Shown here in pieces: positions 24,101 to 33,907 of a stretch of DNA of 64,000 bases. Under the pieces are notes generated by a model. The model searched no databases. It saw nothing but the letters and a program-made list of their open reading frames with translations, and was not told where the DNA came from. This DNA comes from Plasticicumulans lactativorans (lineage in GTDB: Bacteria > Pseudomonadota > Gammaproteobacteria > Competibacterales > Competibacteraceae), in contig NZ_SLWY01000007.1 of assembly GCF_004341245.1 (NCBI RefSeq), positions 147,465 through 211,464 on the forward strand, written 5' to 3'. Position 1 is the first letter of the stretch, and the number at the start of each line of letters is the position of its first letter. Both the position numbers and the translations under genes were made by a program.

Positions 24101-26895
24101 CCGCCGCGGGCGTCGCCGAGGTGTCCGCGGGGTATGCGGCCTTCGTCGGGCAGGTCGAGGCCGGCGGCGGGCCGGAGCCTGCGGCGCCGACGGCGATCCG
24201 CATCCTCCATGCGCGCGAGCACAACCTGAAGAACGTCAGCGTCGACATCCCGCACGGTGGCTTCACGGTGATCACCGGGCCGTCGGGCAGCGGCAAGAGC
24301 ACGCTCGCCTTCGACATCGTCTTCAACGAGGGCCAGCGGCGTTACCTGGAATCGCTGAACGCCTACGCGCGCCAGTTCGTGCAGCCGGCGGCGCGGCCCG
24401 ACGTCGATGCGATCCAGGGCATCCCGCCGACGGTGGCGATCGAGCAGCGCATGAGCCGCGGCGGGCACAAGAGCACGGTGGCGACGGCCACCGAGATCTA
24501 CCACTTCCTGCGCCTGGCCTGGATGACGCTCGGCACCCAGCACTGCCCGGGCTGCGGCGTGCCGATCGCCCCGCAGAGCGAGGACGCGATCGCCGCGCAA
24601 CTGCTGCGCGCGCACCGCGGCCGCGCGATCACGCTGCTGGCGCCGCTGGTGCTGAACCGCAAGGGCCTCTACACCGAGCTCGCGCGCTGGGCCAGGGGCA
24701 AGGGCTACGCGCGGCTGCGGGTCGACGGCGAGTGGCTGCCGACCTCGCCGTGGCCGCGGCTCGACCGCTTCCGCGAGCACACGCTGGAGCTGCCGGTGGC
24801 GGAAGCGCTCGCGGTCGACCCCGCGCACGAGGCCGAGCTGCGCGGCCACCTCGCCGCGGCGCTCGAACACGGCAAGGGCGTGGTGCACGTGCTCGACGCC
24901 GCCGGCGCGCTGGCGGTGTACTCGACCCGGCGCGCCTGCCCGCAGTGCGGCACCAGTTTCCCCGAACTCGACCCGCGGCTGTTCTCGTTCAACTCCCGGC
25001 ACGGCTGGTGCCTCGACTGCCAGGGCACCGGCGTGTCGATCGCCGGCTTCGTGCGCGACGAGCGCGTCAGCGAGGAGGCCATCGACCGCGTGCTCGACGA
25101 CTGGCTCGACGGCCGCGGCGCCGCCGCGCCCTGCGCCGGCTGCCACGGCGAGCGGCTGAACCCGGTGGCGCGCGCGGTGCGCCTGGGCGGGCTGTCGCTC
25201 GGCCAGCTCACCGCGCGGCCGGTGCGCGCGGTGGCGGCGTTCTTCGACACACTCGCGCTCGATGCCCGCGAGGCGGCGATCGCCCGCGACATCGTCGACG
25301 AGGTGCGCACGCGGCTCGCCTTCCTCGAACGCGTCGGGCTCGGCTACCTGACGCTCGCGCGTGCCGCGCCGACGCTGTCGGGCGGCGAGGCGCAGCGCAT
25401 CCGCCTCGCCGCGCAGCTCGGCAGCAACCTGCAGGGCGTGGCCTACGTGCTCGACGAGCCGACCATCGGCCTGCACCCGCGCGACAACCGCATCCTGCTC
25501 GACGTGCTCGAGGCGCTCGAAGCCAAGGGCAACACGCTGCTGGTGGTCGAGCACGACGAGGACACCATCCGCCGCGCCCACCACGTGATCGACCTCGGCC
25601 CCGGCGCCGGGCGCCTCGGCGGCGAGGTGGTGGCGACCGGCAGCGCCGCCGAGCTCGCCGCCAACCCGGCCTCGGTCACCGGCCGCTGCCTGGCCGCGCC
25701 GCTGCGCCACCCCCTGCAGCCGCGCCGCGCGGTGGGGCGCTACGACCCCGCCATCGAGATCCGCGGCGCCGCGCTGCACAACCTGCGCGATGTCGACCTG
25801 CGCGTGCCGCTCGGGCGACTGAGCGTGGTCACCGGGGTGTCGGGCTCGGGCAAGTCCACGCTCGCGCGCGAGGTGCTGCACGCCAACCTGCTGGCGCAGG
25901 TCGCCGGCGGTCGCGAAGCCGGCCGCGCGCGCCGTGCCGCCGACCGTGCCGCGGAACCCGCGGCGACCGGCCGGCGCCGCCGCGCGCCGGTGGAAAGCGC
26001 CGCGGTGGTGGCGCCGCGGCTGCACGGCTGCCGCTCGATGAGCGGCTGGGAGGCGGTCGACCGCGTGCTCGAAGTCGACCAGACGCCGATCGGCAAGACG
26101 CCGCGCTCCTGCCCGGCGACCTACGTCGGCTTCTGGGACGCGATCCGCAGGCTGTTCGCCGACACCCAGGAGGCGCGCGTGCGCGGCTGGGGGCCCGGGC
26201 GCTTCAGCTTCAACACCGCCGGCGGGCGCTGCCCGGTGTGCGAGGGCCAGGGCGTGGTGCGCGTGGAGATGAGCTTCCTGCCCGACGTCAAGCTGCCCTG
26301 CGAGGTCTGCGGCGGCGCGCGCTTCAACCAGGAGACGCGCGAGGCGCGGCTGCGCGGGCGCAGCATCGGCGAGGTGCTGGCGATGAGCGTCGACGAGGCG
26401 GTGGAGTTCTTCGCCGCGCACCCGTCGCTGCACCACGCGCTGCGCCTGCTCGCCGACGTCGGCCTGGGCTACCTGACGCTCGGCCAGCCGAGCCCGACGC
26501 TGAGCGGCGGCGAGGCGCAGCGCATCAAGCTCGTCACCGAACTCGCCAAGGTGCGGGCCGTCCCGGCGGCGCCGGGCGCGCGCGGCGCCCGCGTGGCGCC
26601 GCACACCTTCTACGTGCTCGACGAGCCCACCGTCGGCCTGCACATGGTCGACGTCGACAAGCTGATCCGCGTGCTGCACCGCCTGGTCGACGCCGGCAAC
26701 ACCGTGGTGCTGATCGAGCACAACCTCGACCTGATCGCCGAGGCCGACTGGATCGTCGACCTCGGCCCCGAGGGCGGCGACGACGGCGGCCGCATCGTCG
26801 TCCAGGGCCCCCCCGACGCGGTGATCGCCGCCGCCGCCACCTCGCACACCGGCCGCGTGCTCGCCGAGTTCATGGCCAGCCGCGGGCAGGATTGA
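21112..26895 (+). CDS. Double-length UvrA-like excinuclease ATPase (two UvrA units in one chain)
   Basis: 1927 residues, twice the length of UvrA (about 940). Two complete UvrA units are fused: unit one about 1-985, unit two about 1010-1927, giving four ABC ATPase sites. Walker A motifs GxSGSGKS are at about 39-46, 660, 1055 and 1576. Signature LSGGE(V/A)QR occurs four times and Walker [13 protein letters not shown] or its variants follow. CxxC zinc modules are present (CAGCGRP, CPDCERS, CPACAGS, CPDCDGR in unit one; CPGCGVP, CPQCGTS, CPVCEGQ in unit two). UvrA finds DNA damage with UvrB; long paralogs of this type are known in some proteobacteria but their role is unclear. The start at 21112 fits the UvrA N-terminus [15 protein letters not shown]. 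Confidence 0.9.
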   Translation: MTDSDAPAPAAIRIRGAHQNNLRDLDVDFPLGRLTVVTGVSGSGKSSLVFDTLYAEGQRRYVETFSPYARQFLDRMDKPAVGRIEGIPPAIAIDQTNPVRTSRSTVGTMTELNDHLKLLFARAARLHCAGCGRPVVRDSPDSIVADLAGRAAAAGDPRVAITFPLAVPDNFSEAEIEGFLHAQGYTRVHARAPGVLHVVQDRLRLGGAERARIVEALEAALLRGRGRVDVHVLDADAPAPAWRYSTGLHCPDCERSYAEPLPSTFSFNSPIGACETCRGFGRVIGVDYGLVIPDAGRTLDGGAIKPFQTESFRECQDDLVKYGTRRGLPLDVPWREMTEADRGWVLDGDPAFRSWEASSGKHWYGVRRFFEWLESKAYKMHIRVLLSKYRAYTPCAACEGARLKPEALDFRLGSAADAARVLAPAARFHARSFGYDRATLARLDGLTIHDLMLAPIARLRAFFAELHLPGALDEASDLVLAEVRARLGFLGEVGLGYLTLDRQSRTLSGGEVQRINLTTALGTSLVNTLFVLDEPSIGLHPRDMHRVIAVMRRLRAQGNTLVVVEHDPAIMLAADRLLDIGPGPGERGGRVVFDGAPLRLARARDSLTADYLLGRRTVAAHLQPRAVTAATPRLELRGAAEHNLKGVDVAIPLGRLVVVTGVSGSGKSTLVQDVLYPALAKRKGQPVEAAGAHAGLAGDAALGAVVLVDQSPIGKSSRSNPASCVGAFDAIRKLFAATPAAQERGYTAGTFSFNAGTGRCPACAGSGFEHVEMQFLSDVYLRCPDCDGRRYRAEVLEATVAGHSIADVLDLTVSEALAFFAPLQGGAEVARALAPLAEVGLEYVRLGQPVPTLSGGEAQRLKLAGHLSEAAQAARRRSRKPAADAAAATAAGTLFIFDEPTTGLHFDDIARLLRAFATLLDAGHSLLVIEHNLDVIGAADWIIDLGPEGGDAGGELVCAGTPAEVIACPASHTGRALAEYRTDMTHLATTALRAAAAAAGVAEVSAGYAAFVGQVEAGGGPEPAAPTAIRILHAREHNLKNVSVDIPHGGFTVITGPSGSGKSTLAFDIVFNEGQRRYLESLNAYARQFVQPAARPDVDAIQGIPPTVAIEQRMSRGGHKSTVATATEIYHFLRLAWMTLGTQHCPGCGVPIAPQSEDAIAAQLLRAHRGRAITLLAPLVLNRKGLYTELARWARGKGYARLRVDGEWLPTSPWPRLDRFREHTLELPVAEALAVDPAHEAELRGHLAAALEHGKGVVHVLDAAGALAVYSTRRACPQCGTSFPELDPRLFSFNSRHGWCLDCQGTGVSIAGFVRDERVSEEAIDRVLDDWLDGRGAAAPCAGCHGERLNPVARAVRLGGLSLGQLTARPVRAVAAFFDTLALDAREAAIARDIVDEVRTRLAFLERVGLGYLTLARAAPTLSGGEAQRIRLAAQLGSNLQGVAYVLDEPTIGLHPRDNRILLDVLEALEAKGNTLLVVEHDEDTIRRAHHVIDLGPGAGRLGGEVVATGSAAELAANPASVTGRCLAAPLRHPLQPRRAVGRYDPAIEIRGAALHNLRDVDLRVPLGRLSVVTGVSGSGKSTLAREVLHANLLAQVAGGREAGRARRAADRAAEPAATGRRRRAPVESAAVVAPRLHGCRSMSGWEAVDRVLEVDQTPIGKTPRSCPATYVGFWDAIRRLFADTQEARVRGWGPGRFSFNTAGGRCPVCEGQGVVRVEMSFLPDVKLPCEVCGGARFNQETREARLRGRSIGEVLAMSVDEAVEFFAAHPSLHHALRLLADVGLGYLTLGQPSPTLSGGEAQRIKLVTELAKVRAVPAAPGARGARVAPHTFYVLDEPTVGLHMVDVDKLIRVLHRLVDAGNTVVLIEHNLDLIAEADWIVDLGPEGGDDGGRIVVQGPPDAVIAAAATSHTGRVLAEFMASRGQD

Positions 26896-26935
26896 GGGGT
26901 GACGACGGGAAGCGGCGTCGGGAAGAAGCCCTCAC

Positions 26936-26956
26936 CCCCTCTCCCGGCGGAGGAGA
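26936..26956. repeat. Degenerate CCCCTCTCCC palindromic repeat
   Basis: CCCTCACCCCCTCTCCC-GGC-GGAGGAG lies between the uvrA-like gene and the convergent sulfatase gene. It is a poor copy of the CCCCTCTCCC...GGGAGAGGGG palindrome seen better at 33685-33894 and near 63543. It may serve as a bidirectional terminator. Confidence 0.5.
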
Positions 26957-26979
26957 ACCCTCCTCCCCGCCCGCGGCGC

Positions 26980-28920
26980 TCAGGTCTCCTCGGCGTCGGT
27001 GGCGGTGGCGAGGGGTGCGTCGGCCGCCGTCGGGGGCTCCTCGGTGTCGCTCAGGTAGACCTCGGGCGGCAGGTTGCGGCGGGTGCCGAACAGGCCGTCG
27101 TGCTGCATCCACTGCCAGTCGCGCAGCTCGGCGGCGAGCGCGGTGTCGTCGCCCGCCGGCACCAGGCCGCGCAGCAGCACCGGGTGGGCGCGCGCGCGTT
27201 CGAGGCCGGCGCGCAGCCACGGCCGCCCGGCGTCGAGGCCGAAGCCGTGCAGCAAGTGCGTGCCGACGAAGGCGAGGCTGGTCGGCCCCTGCAGTTCGAG
27301 CCGCGTGCGCGCGTCGACGTGGCTCGCCCACACCGCGAGCGGCGTCGCGTGCATGCGCAGGCGCTCGGCCGGGCTCCAGTCGCGCGGATCGCGGCTGCCG
27401 ACGTAGCCCGCCTCGACGTAGACGCGGTCGAAGCCGGGCAGGTGGTCGCCGAACTGCACCAGCAGCGCCGGCTGGCCGCGCGCGCGCAGCGCCTCGGCCA
27501 GCGCCACGAAGCCCTGCCAGGCATCGCGCGCACCGACCATGTGCGCGCGCACCGCCTCGCGGCTGTCGTCGCCGAGGCCCGGCGGCAGCGGCCCGAGCCC
27601 GGCGTAGACGGCCTCGGGGTACTTGTCAGCGGCGAACGGCAGGTGGTTCTGCATCGACACCGCGAACACGAAGCGCGGCCGGCCGTCGCCGGGGCCGAGC
27701 TCGGCGAGGATGCGCCGCACCAGCTCGCGGTCGGCGACGAAGTAGCCGGCGTGCTCGGGGTCGACGAAGTCGTCGAGCGCGACATAGCGGTCGAAGCCGA
27801 AGTGCCGGTAGACCTCGTCGCGCTTCCAGAAGTGGCGCTCGAACGGGTGCACGGCGATGGTCTCGTAGCCGAGCGTGCGCAGGTGGCGCGCCAGCGAGAA
27901 GGTCGGCGCCAGCACGTAGTCGACGTAGGGGATCGCGCCCTCGGGCAGCAGCGCCATCGAGTTGCCGGTGAGGAACTCGAACTCGGCGTTGCAGGTGAGC
28001 CCGCCGACCGCCGGCGACACCGCCTCGCCGAGGTAGGTGCCCGGCGGCGGCGCGAGCCCGGTCCAGGCGAAGGGCGCGGCGGCGTCGCCGGCCAGCCGCG
28101 CGGCGTCCCACCACGCCTCGCTCATCACCACGACGACGTCGGGGCGCGTCGCCGGCGCCGCGGCGGCCACCGGCTGCGCGTACAGCGCGGCGACCCGCTC
28201 CGGGCGGTAGCCGCGCGGCGCCACCACCAGCGACTGCTCGACGTTCCAGACGATCGCCAGCAGCTGGCCGTTGTCGGTGACGTTCTGGCGCAGGTCCCAG
28301 CCGACGTAGCGCAGGCCGTGCGCGGTCAGCGCCTCGCTGAACCAGGTCGGGCGCAGCCCGTAGGCGCCGAGGCCGTTGGAGCCGAGCACCGGCGCCAGCA
28401 GCGCGAGGCCGGCGGCGGCGGCGGCGAGCCGCTGCGGCAGCCGCTCGCGCGGCAGGCGCCGGTACAGCGCCACGGCGCCGAGCCCGGCCAGTGCGACCAG
28501 CGGCCACCACAGCCCGCGCCACTCGCCCATCAGGATGCGCAGCGTGTCGACGTACTGGCCGGCGAGGCGGAAGTCGGAGCCGGTGACCGGCACCCCGAGC
28601 AGGTCGGCCTTGTGCCGGTTGATCAGCGCGTAGGCGACGAGGCCGCCGGCGCCGAGCGCCGCGCCCAGCCAGCGGCCGCACGCGCCGATGGTGAGCAGCA
28701 CGATGCCGAGCGCGAGCGCGAGGTTGACCGCGGCGGCGAGCGGCGCGCGCCCGACCCAGGCGAGCGCGGCGATGAGGCCGTCGCGCCACAGCGCCTCGCC
28801 GAGCAGCAGCGCCAGCGTGGCGGCGAGCAGCGCGGTGGCGCAGGCCCGCCGCCACGGGGCAGCGGCAGCAGCCGTGGTCGCGCCGCCAAGCGGCGCGGAA
28901 AGACCGTAAGACTGATCCAT
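26980..28920 (-). CDS. LTA synthase-family membrane sulfatase (phosphoglycerol transferase-like)
   Basis: 646 residues: five N-terminal membrane helices (about residues 25-190), then a large extracytoplasmic sulfatase-fold domain. Sulfatase/LtaS features: VVVVMSEAWWDAARL with the metal-binding Glu, the nucleophile region GLTCNAEFEFLTGNSM whose Thr is the expected catalytic residue, SMQNHLPF and LLVQFGDHLPG near the end. Gram-negative members transfer phosphoglycerol or phosphoethanolamine to periplasmic glucans or lipids. Start ATG 28920 has GGAAGAGG upstream. Substrate unknown. Divergent from the SpeE-like gene. Confidence 0.88.
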   Translation of the reverse strand: MDQSYGLSAPLGGATTAAAAAPWRRACATALLAATLALLLGEALWRDGLIAALAWVGRAPLAAAVNLALALGIVLLTIGACGRWLGAALGAGGLVAYALINRHKADLLGVPVTGSDFRLAGQYVDTLRILMGEWRGLWWPLVALAGLGAVALYRRLPRERLPQRLAAAAAGLALLAPVLGSNGLGAYGLRPTWFSEALTAHGLRYVGWDLRQNVTDNGQLLAIVWNVEQSLVVAPRGYRPERVAALYAQPVAAAAPATRPDVVVVMSEAWWDAARLAGDAAAPFAWTGLAPPPGTYLGEAVSPAVGGLTCNAEFEFLTGNSMALLPEGAIPYVDYVLAPTFSLARHLRTLGYETIAVHPFERHFWKRDEVYRHFGFDRYVALDDFVDPEHAGYFVADRELVRRILAELGPGDGRPRFVFAVSMQNHLPFAADKYPEAVYAGLGPLPPGLGDDSREAVRAHMVGARDAWQGFVALAEALRARGQPALLVQFGDHLPGFDRVYVEAGYVGSRDPRDWSPAERLRMHATPLAVWASHVDARTRLELQGPTSLAFVGTHLLHGFGLDAGRPWLRAGLERARAHPVLLRGLVPAGDDTALAAELRDWQWMQHDGLFGTRRNLPPEVYLSDTEEPPTAADAPLATATDAEET

Positions 28921-29121
28921 GACCTCTTCCTGGAAGGTGTGGTGACGATCGCGCCCGACCGGGCAGGCACGCACACGCTGCGCGTGGCATGGACCATGCC
29001 AGACGGCAGCGGTTCATGCGCGAACCCGGCGACGGCGGCCGCGCCAGCCTGCCACAATGGAGGCCGGCGCCGCTGCGCGCGCCCCGCGGTGGGGCACGCA
29101 GCGGCACGGCAGGCGCAGGCG

Positions 29122-29898
29122 ATGACCCCGCAGTTCGACCGCTTCGACGACATCCTCGGCCACGCCCCCTCGGAGACGCCGTTCGTCTACCGCGAGGACG
29201 CGGCGCTGTCGCTGCACTTCCAGATCGGCACCGTGCAGAGCCGCATGGACCCGGCGGCGCCCGACCGCCTGGTGCTCGGCTACACCCGCACGATGATGGG
29301 CTTCCTGCTGTTCAAGCCGCAGCCGGCGCGGATCGCGCTGATCGGCCTCGGCGGCGGCTCGCTGGTCAAGTACTGCCACCGCCACCTGCCCGGCGCCGCG
29401 CTCAGCGTCGCCGAGATCAGCCCGGAGGTGATCGCGCTGCGCCGGCAGTTCCACGTCCCCGACGACGACGCGCGCCTGCGCGTGCTGTGCGTGGACGGCG
29501 CCGACTTCGTGCGGGGGGCAGCCGAGGCCTTCGACGTGCTGCTGGTCGACGGCTTCGACCTCGCCGGCCAGCCGGCGCAGCTGTGCAGCCAGCACTTCTA
29601 TGACGACTGCCACGCCGCACTGGCCGACGACGGCCTGCTGGTGGTCAACCTGAGCACCGGCGACGCCCGCCACCCGGCCTACCTCGCGCGCATCCGCCGC
29701 AGCTTCGACGGCGCCGTGCTGGCGGTCGCCGCCGAGGATTCGGACAACCGCATCGTGTTCGCCGGGCGCGGGCGCGCGCTGGCGCTGTCCGCACGCGGCC
29801 TCGGGGCCCGCCTCGCCGCCCTCGCGCCGCTGCACCCGATCGGGCTCGATCGCACCGCCGCGGCGCTCCGCGAGGCGCGCGAGGCCGGCGAGCCCTGA
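29122..29898 (+). CDS. Spermidine synthase-like methyltransferase-fold protein
   Basis: 258 residues. The SAM-binding core is visible: LIGLGGGSLVKYC (motif I), LSVAEISPEVIALRR (acidic end of beta-2), LRVLCVDGADFVR and VLLVDGFDL. It resembles the fused-MFS/SpeE-like proteins rather than true spermidine synthase because the polyamine-site residues typical of SpeE are not evident. The N-terminus QFDRFDDILGH precedes the core. Biochemical substrate cannot be assigned. No ribosome binding site is clear; the ATG at 29122 is the first one consistent with the family. Confidence 0.78.
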   Translation: MTPQFDRFDDILGHAPSETPFVYREDAALSLHFQIGTVQSRMDPAAPDRLVLGYTRTMMGFLLFKPQPARIALIGLGGGSLVKYCHRHLPGAALSVAEISPEVIALRRQFHVPDDDARLRVLCVDGADFVRGAAEAFDVLLVDGFDLAGQPAQLCSQHFYDDCHAALADDGLLVVNLSTGDARHPAYLARIRRSFDGAVLAVAAEDSDNRIVFAGRGRALALSARGLGARLAALAPLHPIGLDRTAAALREAREAGEP

Positions 29899-29925
29899 GC
29901 CCGGCGCACCGCGCCGGCGACGGCA

Positions 29926-30750
29926 TCAGCTGGGCACGTAAGGCTCGGGCACCTCGTCGGTCCACACCTTGAAGCCCACCAGGGTGTTCACGCCGAACGC
30001 GTTGCTGAGCGGGACGTCGGCGGCATCGCGCCCCTGCGCGATCAGCACCCGCCCGATGCGCGGCACGTTGTTGCGGGCGTCGAAGGTGTACCACTGGCCG
30101 CCCAGGTAGGCCTCGAACCAGCCGGCGAAATCCATCGGGCCGTACGGCGGCGGCATGCCGATGTCGCCGAGATAGCCGGTGCAGTAGCGCGCCGGGATGT
30201 TCATGCAGCGGCAGAGGGTGATGGCGAGGTGCGCGTAATCGCGGCACACCCCGACCTTCTCGTAATACGCCTCGAACGCCGATTTGGTCGGCCGTGCGTG
30301 CTCGTAGCCGAAGGTGATGTGCTGGTGCACGAAGTCGCAGATCGCCTGCACCCGCGACCAGCCCGGCGGCACCTTGCCGAAACGGTCCCAGGCGATCTGC
30401 GACATCCGGTCGGTTTCGCAGTAGCGGCTGCCCAGCAGGTACACCAGTGTTTCCGCCGGCAGGTCCTGGACCCGGTGTTCCTGCGCCGTGGGCACCACCG
30501 CGTCGGGTTTGCCGGAATCGTGCACCAGCGCATGGGTGGAAATCCGCAAACGCCCCGCCGGTGCCACGATCCGCGAACACCAGTTGCCGAAACCGTCGCG
30601 ATAGGCCGTGATCGGAAGCGCCGGATCGGTGACGATATGATCGGGAATGCGGATATCCGATACCCGCGTGTAATGGATGTTCAGCGTCAGAATCATCGGC
30701 GTCGGTTGCGGACAATCGTAGATCAGTTCATATCCCACCCTGATATTCAT
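29926..30750 (-). CDS. Transglutaminase-like cysteine peptidase-fold protein
   Basis: 274 residues. N-terminal beta domain (MNIRVGYELIYDCPQPTPMI), then the transglutaminase core: catalytic Cys in KVGVCRDYAHLAITLCRCM near residue 165 and the Asp-containing WYTFDARNN. At the site where the catalytic His normally sits in H-A-W, this protein has DFAGWFEAYL, so the classical Cys-His-Asp triad appears incomplete. Members of this subfamily in proteobacteria share that feature as far as I recall. Activity is therefore uncertain. The ATG at 30750 fits the family start. Confidence 0.85.
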   Translation of the reverse strand: MNIRVGYELIYDCPQPTPMILTLNIHYTRVSDIRIPDHIVTDPALPITAYRDGFGNWCSRIVAPAGRLRISTHALVHDSGKPDAVVPTAQEHRVQDLPAETLVYLLGSRYCETDRMSQIAWDRFGKVPPGWSRVQAICDFVHQHITFGYEHARPTKSAFEAYYEKVGVCRDYAHLAITLCRCMNIPARYCTGYLGDIGMPPPYGPMDFAGWFEAYLGGQWYTFDARNNVPRIGRVLIAQGRDAADVPLSNAFGVNTLVGFKVWTDEVPEPYVPS

Positions 30751-31716
30751 TCGAACCCGCCTCGTGCCGCGTTGCATCAATGGAGGCTCATGCTAACACG
30801 TGCCCCCCGCTGCCACGGACCAATGGCCCCCTGCAACGATCGGGAGCGACGCGCATCCCCATGATGCAGCAGTACAAATGATGAATGCTGGATCGAACCG
30901 GTGGAATCGAATGGCGCCATTGCCGTACCGATGGATGTAATCGCCATTCGCCCGACCCTTGGCAAGGGCCATGGTTATCGGCGCGGCCCGGCCGCGGTCG
31001 CCGGCGATGTCCAGGACAGGGCAACCGGGGGTCGAAAACCCGACGGGGAATGCCGCAGGGTCCACGCGGCACCAACATGCACCGGCGCGCGCATCCGCTC
31101 GGTGCACATTCGGATTCGCGGCACCGGCGCCGATATTCGGGGAACCGACACTGCACCAAAAAGCATCGGACCGGGCCGTCCGGATATCCGCAAAGGTATT
31201 CGGAACATCGGCGCCGGTGAAAAAAACAGCGACGGAGATGCCGGGAAATGCTTCGCCAATGCATAAAGCATCGGCGCAGTCCCCCAGAACCCCGCCACCG
31301 CTCCGAGAAGTGTCGGCGCCGCACCAGAATGAGTCGGCGCGGATGTTTTTCAGGGACGCCTGGGCGCTATTGGCCCGCCGTCAATTCCGCGCCGCCTCCC
31401 GGAACGCCGTGGGCGAAGGCCCGATTTCCCCTGTACCCGCCGAAGGCCGCATTGCCACATTCGCAGCGTTGATTCGAGCCGTCCCGTCAGATTCATCCGT
31501 GCAGAACGGATAACGGACATGCCCTCCTGCGCCGAAGCGGTTTCCCGCGAGGCTCCGGGCGTACCTCCGCCGGGCCGGCGAACGCCGGGCGACCGCGTGC
31601 CGGCCTGCGGGGCGCGCGGCATTGCGCCACGGGCGCCGCTGCCTATGGTTAGCGGCACGGCCGTCGCGACGCACATCCGGCACGGCCGCCGACTCCGAGG
31701 CACGCGAGGTCTGCAG
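30751..31716. other. 966-bp gene-poor, lower-GC stretch
   Basis: No frame here has the codon pattern of the surrounding genes or a recognisable product. Composition is visibly less GC-rich. It contains a perfect 12-bp inverted pair, ACCGGCGCCGAT (31123-31134) and ATCGGCGCCGGT (31207-31218), and scattered near-copies of ATTCGG and CATCGG. It must include the promoters for the transglutaminase-like gene (minus) and the DUF4239 gene (plus). It could be decayed acquired DNA or a regulatory region. Confidence 0.5.
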
Positions 31717-32499
31717 ATGACGAATCTCACCCTGTACGCATCCCTGGCCGCCGCGGGCGTGCTGCTCGGCATGCTGGTCTGCCTGGAAGTCGGCCGGCGC
31801 CTCGGCCGCGTGCGCCTGGCGCACGACCCGGACGGGCTCGCGCAGGGCGTCGGCACCGCCGAAGGCGCGGTGTTCGGCCTGCTGGGCCTGCTGATCGCGT
31901 TCACCTTCTCCGGCGCGGCGACGCGCTTCGAGGAGCGCCGGCACCTGATCACGCAGGAGACCAACGCGATCGGCACCGCCTACCTGCGCCTGGACCTGCT
32001 GCCGGGCGACGCGCAGGCGGACCTGCGCGCGCTGTTCCGCCGCTACGTGGAGCTGCGCGCGGCGGTGTTCCGCAGCGCCGCCGACCAGGCGGCGACGCAG
32101 GCCAAACTGACCGAGAGCGCGGCGCTGCAGAACGCGATCTGGGGCCAGGCGATGGCGGCCTGCCGCCGGCCGGACACCCCGGCACCGGCGGCGATCCTGC
32201 TGCTGCCGGCGCTGAACGAGATGTTCGACATCACCACCACGCGCTGGGCGGCGACCCGCAACCACCCGCCGATACCGATCTTCGTGCTGCTCGCCGGGCT
32301 CAGCTGCATCGCCGCGCTGCTGGTCGGCTACGACATGGCGGCGAGCAGGAAGCGCAGCCTGCTGCATTCGCTCGCCTTCGCGACGATCCTGTCGCTGAGC
32401 CTGTACGTGATCCTCGACCTCGAATTCCCGCGCCTCGGCATGATCCGCATCGACGCCGCCGACCAGTTGCTGCTCGACATGCTCGAAGGCATGCACTGA
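31717..32499 (+). CDS. DUF4239-type (bestrophin-like) membrane protein
   Basis: 260 residues with two N-terminal helices (LTLYASLAAAGVLLGMLVCL; GAVFGLLGLLIAFTFSGAA), a soluble helical middle (about 70-165) and two C-terminal helices (IFVLLAGLSCIAALLVGYDM; ATILSLSLYVILDLEFPRLG). The GLLGLLIAFTFSGAATRFEERR block and the ILDLEFPRLG end are typical of DUF4239, distantly related to bestrophin channels. Function unknown; an ion or small-molecule channel is one possibility. Ends ten bases before the convergent ferritin-VIT gene. Confidence 0.8.
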   Translation: MTNLTLYASLAAAGVLLGMLVCLEVGRRLGRVRLAHDPDGLAQGVGTAEGAVFGLLGLLIAFTFSGAATRFEERRHLITQETNAIGTAYLRLDLLPGDAQADLRALFRRYVELRAAVFRSAADQAATQAKLTESAALQNAIWGQAMAACRRPDTPAPAAILLLPALNEMFDITTTRWAATRNHPPIPIFVLLAGLSCIAALLVGYDMAASRKRSLLHSLAFATILSLSLYVILDLEFPRLGMIRIDAADQLLLDMLEGMH

Positions 32500-32508
32500 G
32501 CGCGCGGC

Positions 32509-33642
32509 TCAGCCGCCGAGCGCGACGCCGAACAGCCGCCCCGCCACCCAGGTGACCCCCGCCGCGGCGAGGCCGATCAGCAGTTGGCGCAGCCCCGACC
32601 ACGCCGCGTGGCGGCCGGTGAACAGCGTGATCGCCGCGCCGATCAGGAACAGCCCGGCGGCGCCGGCGGCGGCGCTGGCCTGCACCGCGCGCGCGCCGTC
32701 GAGCCAGGCGAAGGGCAGCACCGGCAGCGCCGCACCGACGACGAAGACGAGGAACGACGCCGTCGCCGCGGCCCACGGCGAGCCGCCGCGGTCGTCGGGG
32801 TCGATGCCGAGTTCCTCGCGCGCGAGCATCGCCAGCGCGGTGTCGGGGTCGGCCATCACGCGCTCGGCGATGGTGCGCGCCTCGTCGGCGGTGAAGCCCT
32901 TGCTGCGGTAGATCAGCTCCAGCTCGGCGCGCTCCTCCTGCGGCACCTGCTGGAGCTCCTCGGCCTCGGCGGCGAGCTGGCGCTCGTAGAGCTCGCGCGC
33001 GCTCTGCACCGAGATCCACTCCCCCATCGCCATCGAGCAGGCGCCGGCGAGCAGACCGGCGACGCCGGTGAGCAGGATGGTGCGCGAGTCCGCGTTGGCG
33101 CCGGCGACCCCCATCACCAGGCTCAGCGTCGACACCAGGCCGTCGTTGGCGCCGAGCACCGCGGCGCGCAGCGCATTGCCGCCGCCGGCGCCGTGACGGC
33201 CTTCGAGCCGCGCGTAGGCCGCGCCGCTCCAGCCCGGCCGCGGCCGGCGCGCGAGCTGGCCGAGCAGGCGCACGTGCGAGCGCTCCTGCGCCGGCATCAC
33301 GGTGCCGGCGCTCTCCGGCTGGTGGTCGTAGCTGGTCTGGTCCATCGCCTCCAGCGAGCGCGCCGCCGGCAGCACCAGGTCGGCGCCGAAGCGGCGCGCC
33401 AGCGCGATCAGCACGCGCGTGCGCCAGCCCGGTCGCGGCTCACCGGCGCTCGCGCCGAGCCCGGCGAGCCGCCGGCGCCAGAACGCCGCGTGCGCCTCCT
33501 CGACCGCCGCCAGCTTGCGGTACAGCTCGGCCTGCGCGGCATCGTCGGCCGCCGTCGCCATCGCCCGGTACAGCGCGGCGCTGTCGATCTCGCCCTGCAG
33601 GTTCGCGCGGTAGCGCGCGGCGTCGGAATCGCGGGATGCCAT
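32509..33642 (-). CDS. Ferritin-like/VIT1-CCC1 fusion, iron or manganese transporter
   Basis: 377 residues. The first ~140 form a rubrerythrin/ferritin-like four-helix domain with Glu/His ligands (NLQGEIDSAALYRAM, AAVEEAHAAFWRRR, PAQERSHVRLL). The rest is the VIT1/CCC1 transporter: LRAAVLGANDGLVSTLSLVMG, ACSMAMGEWISVQSARE, a Glu-rich cytoplasmic helix pair (EAEELQQVPQEERAELELIY) and two or three final helices. Related MbfA proteins export iron, with the ferritin domain as sensor or oxidase. Mn2+ is an alternative substrate. Probably single gene. Confidence 0.9.
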   Translation of the reverse strand: MASRDSDAARYRANLQGEIDSAALYRAMATAADDAAQAELYRKLAAVEEAHAAFWRRRLAGLGASAGEPRPGWRTRVLIALARRFGADLVLPAARSLEAMDQTSYDHQPESAGTVMPAQERSHVRLLGQLARRPRPGWSGAAYARLEGRHGAGGGNALRAAVLGANDGLVSTLSLVMGVAGANADSRTILLTGVAGLLAGACSMAMGEWISVQSARELYERQLAAEAEELQQVPQEERAELELIYRSKGFTADEARTIAERVMADPDTALAMLAREELGIDPDDRGGSPWAAATASFLVFVVGAALPVLPFAWLDGARAVQASAAAGAAGLFLIGAAITLFTGRHAAWSGLRQLLIGLAAAGVTWVAGRLFGVALGG

Positions 33643-33684
33643 CGTGCCCTCGCTCGCGCACCGCCGCCGGCGGGCGTCCTGATT

Positions 33685-33894
33685 CCCCTCTCCCTCGGGG
33701 AGAGGGGCCGGGGGTGAGGGTGTTCTGCGTCGGCCGTCGGGTGGCGCGCGCCATCGGGTGGGGTGACGGTGGGAAGCACCCTCACCCCTTCCCCTCTCCC
33801 AGCGGGAGAGGGGTTCAACGTACTCCGTCGGGGCAGGCGCGCGGAGACGCCCGATCGCTGCCGTCTCCTCCCCTCTCCCAATGGGAGAGAGGGG
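33685..33894. repeat. Three CCCCTCTCCC...GGGAGAGGGG palindromes
   Basis: Three short palindromes lie in the 265-bp gap 33643-33907: 33685-33707 (CCCCTCTCCC-TC-GGGGAGAGGGG), 33791-33813 (CCCCTCTCCC-AGC-GGGAGAGGGG, perfect) and 33870-33894 (CCCCTCTCCC-AAT-GGGAGAGAGGGG). Two are flanked by CCTCACCC-like sequence. They are REP-like dispersed elements of high-GC proteobacteria and may act as terminators downstream of ohr. Confidence 0.75.
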
Positions 33895-33907
33895 CTCAGG
33901 GCGGCGC

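Noticed and set aside
20950..26847. A 1965-codon open frame on the minus strand opposite the double UvrA gene
   Set aside because: High GC suppresses stops in all frames; the protein is low-complexity (Ala/Arg/Val/Gly) with no motifs and lies fully antisense to a clear UvrA gene.
30975..31298. A 107-codon minus-strand frame in the gene-poor stretch
   Set aside because: No ribosome binding site, no codon bias like real genes, and no recognisable motif.
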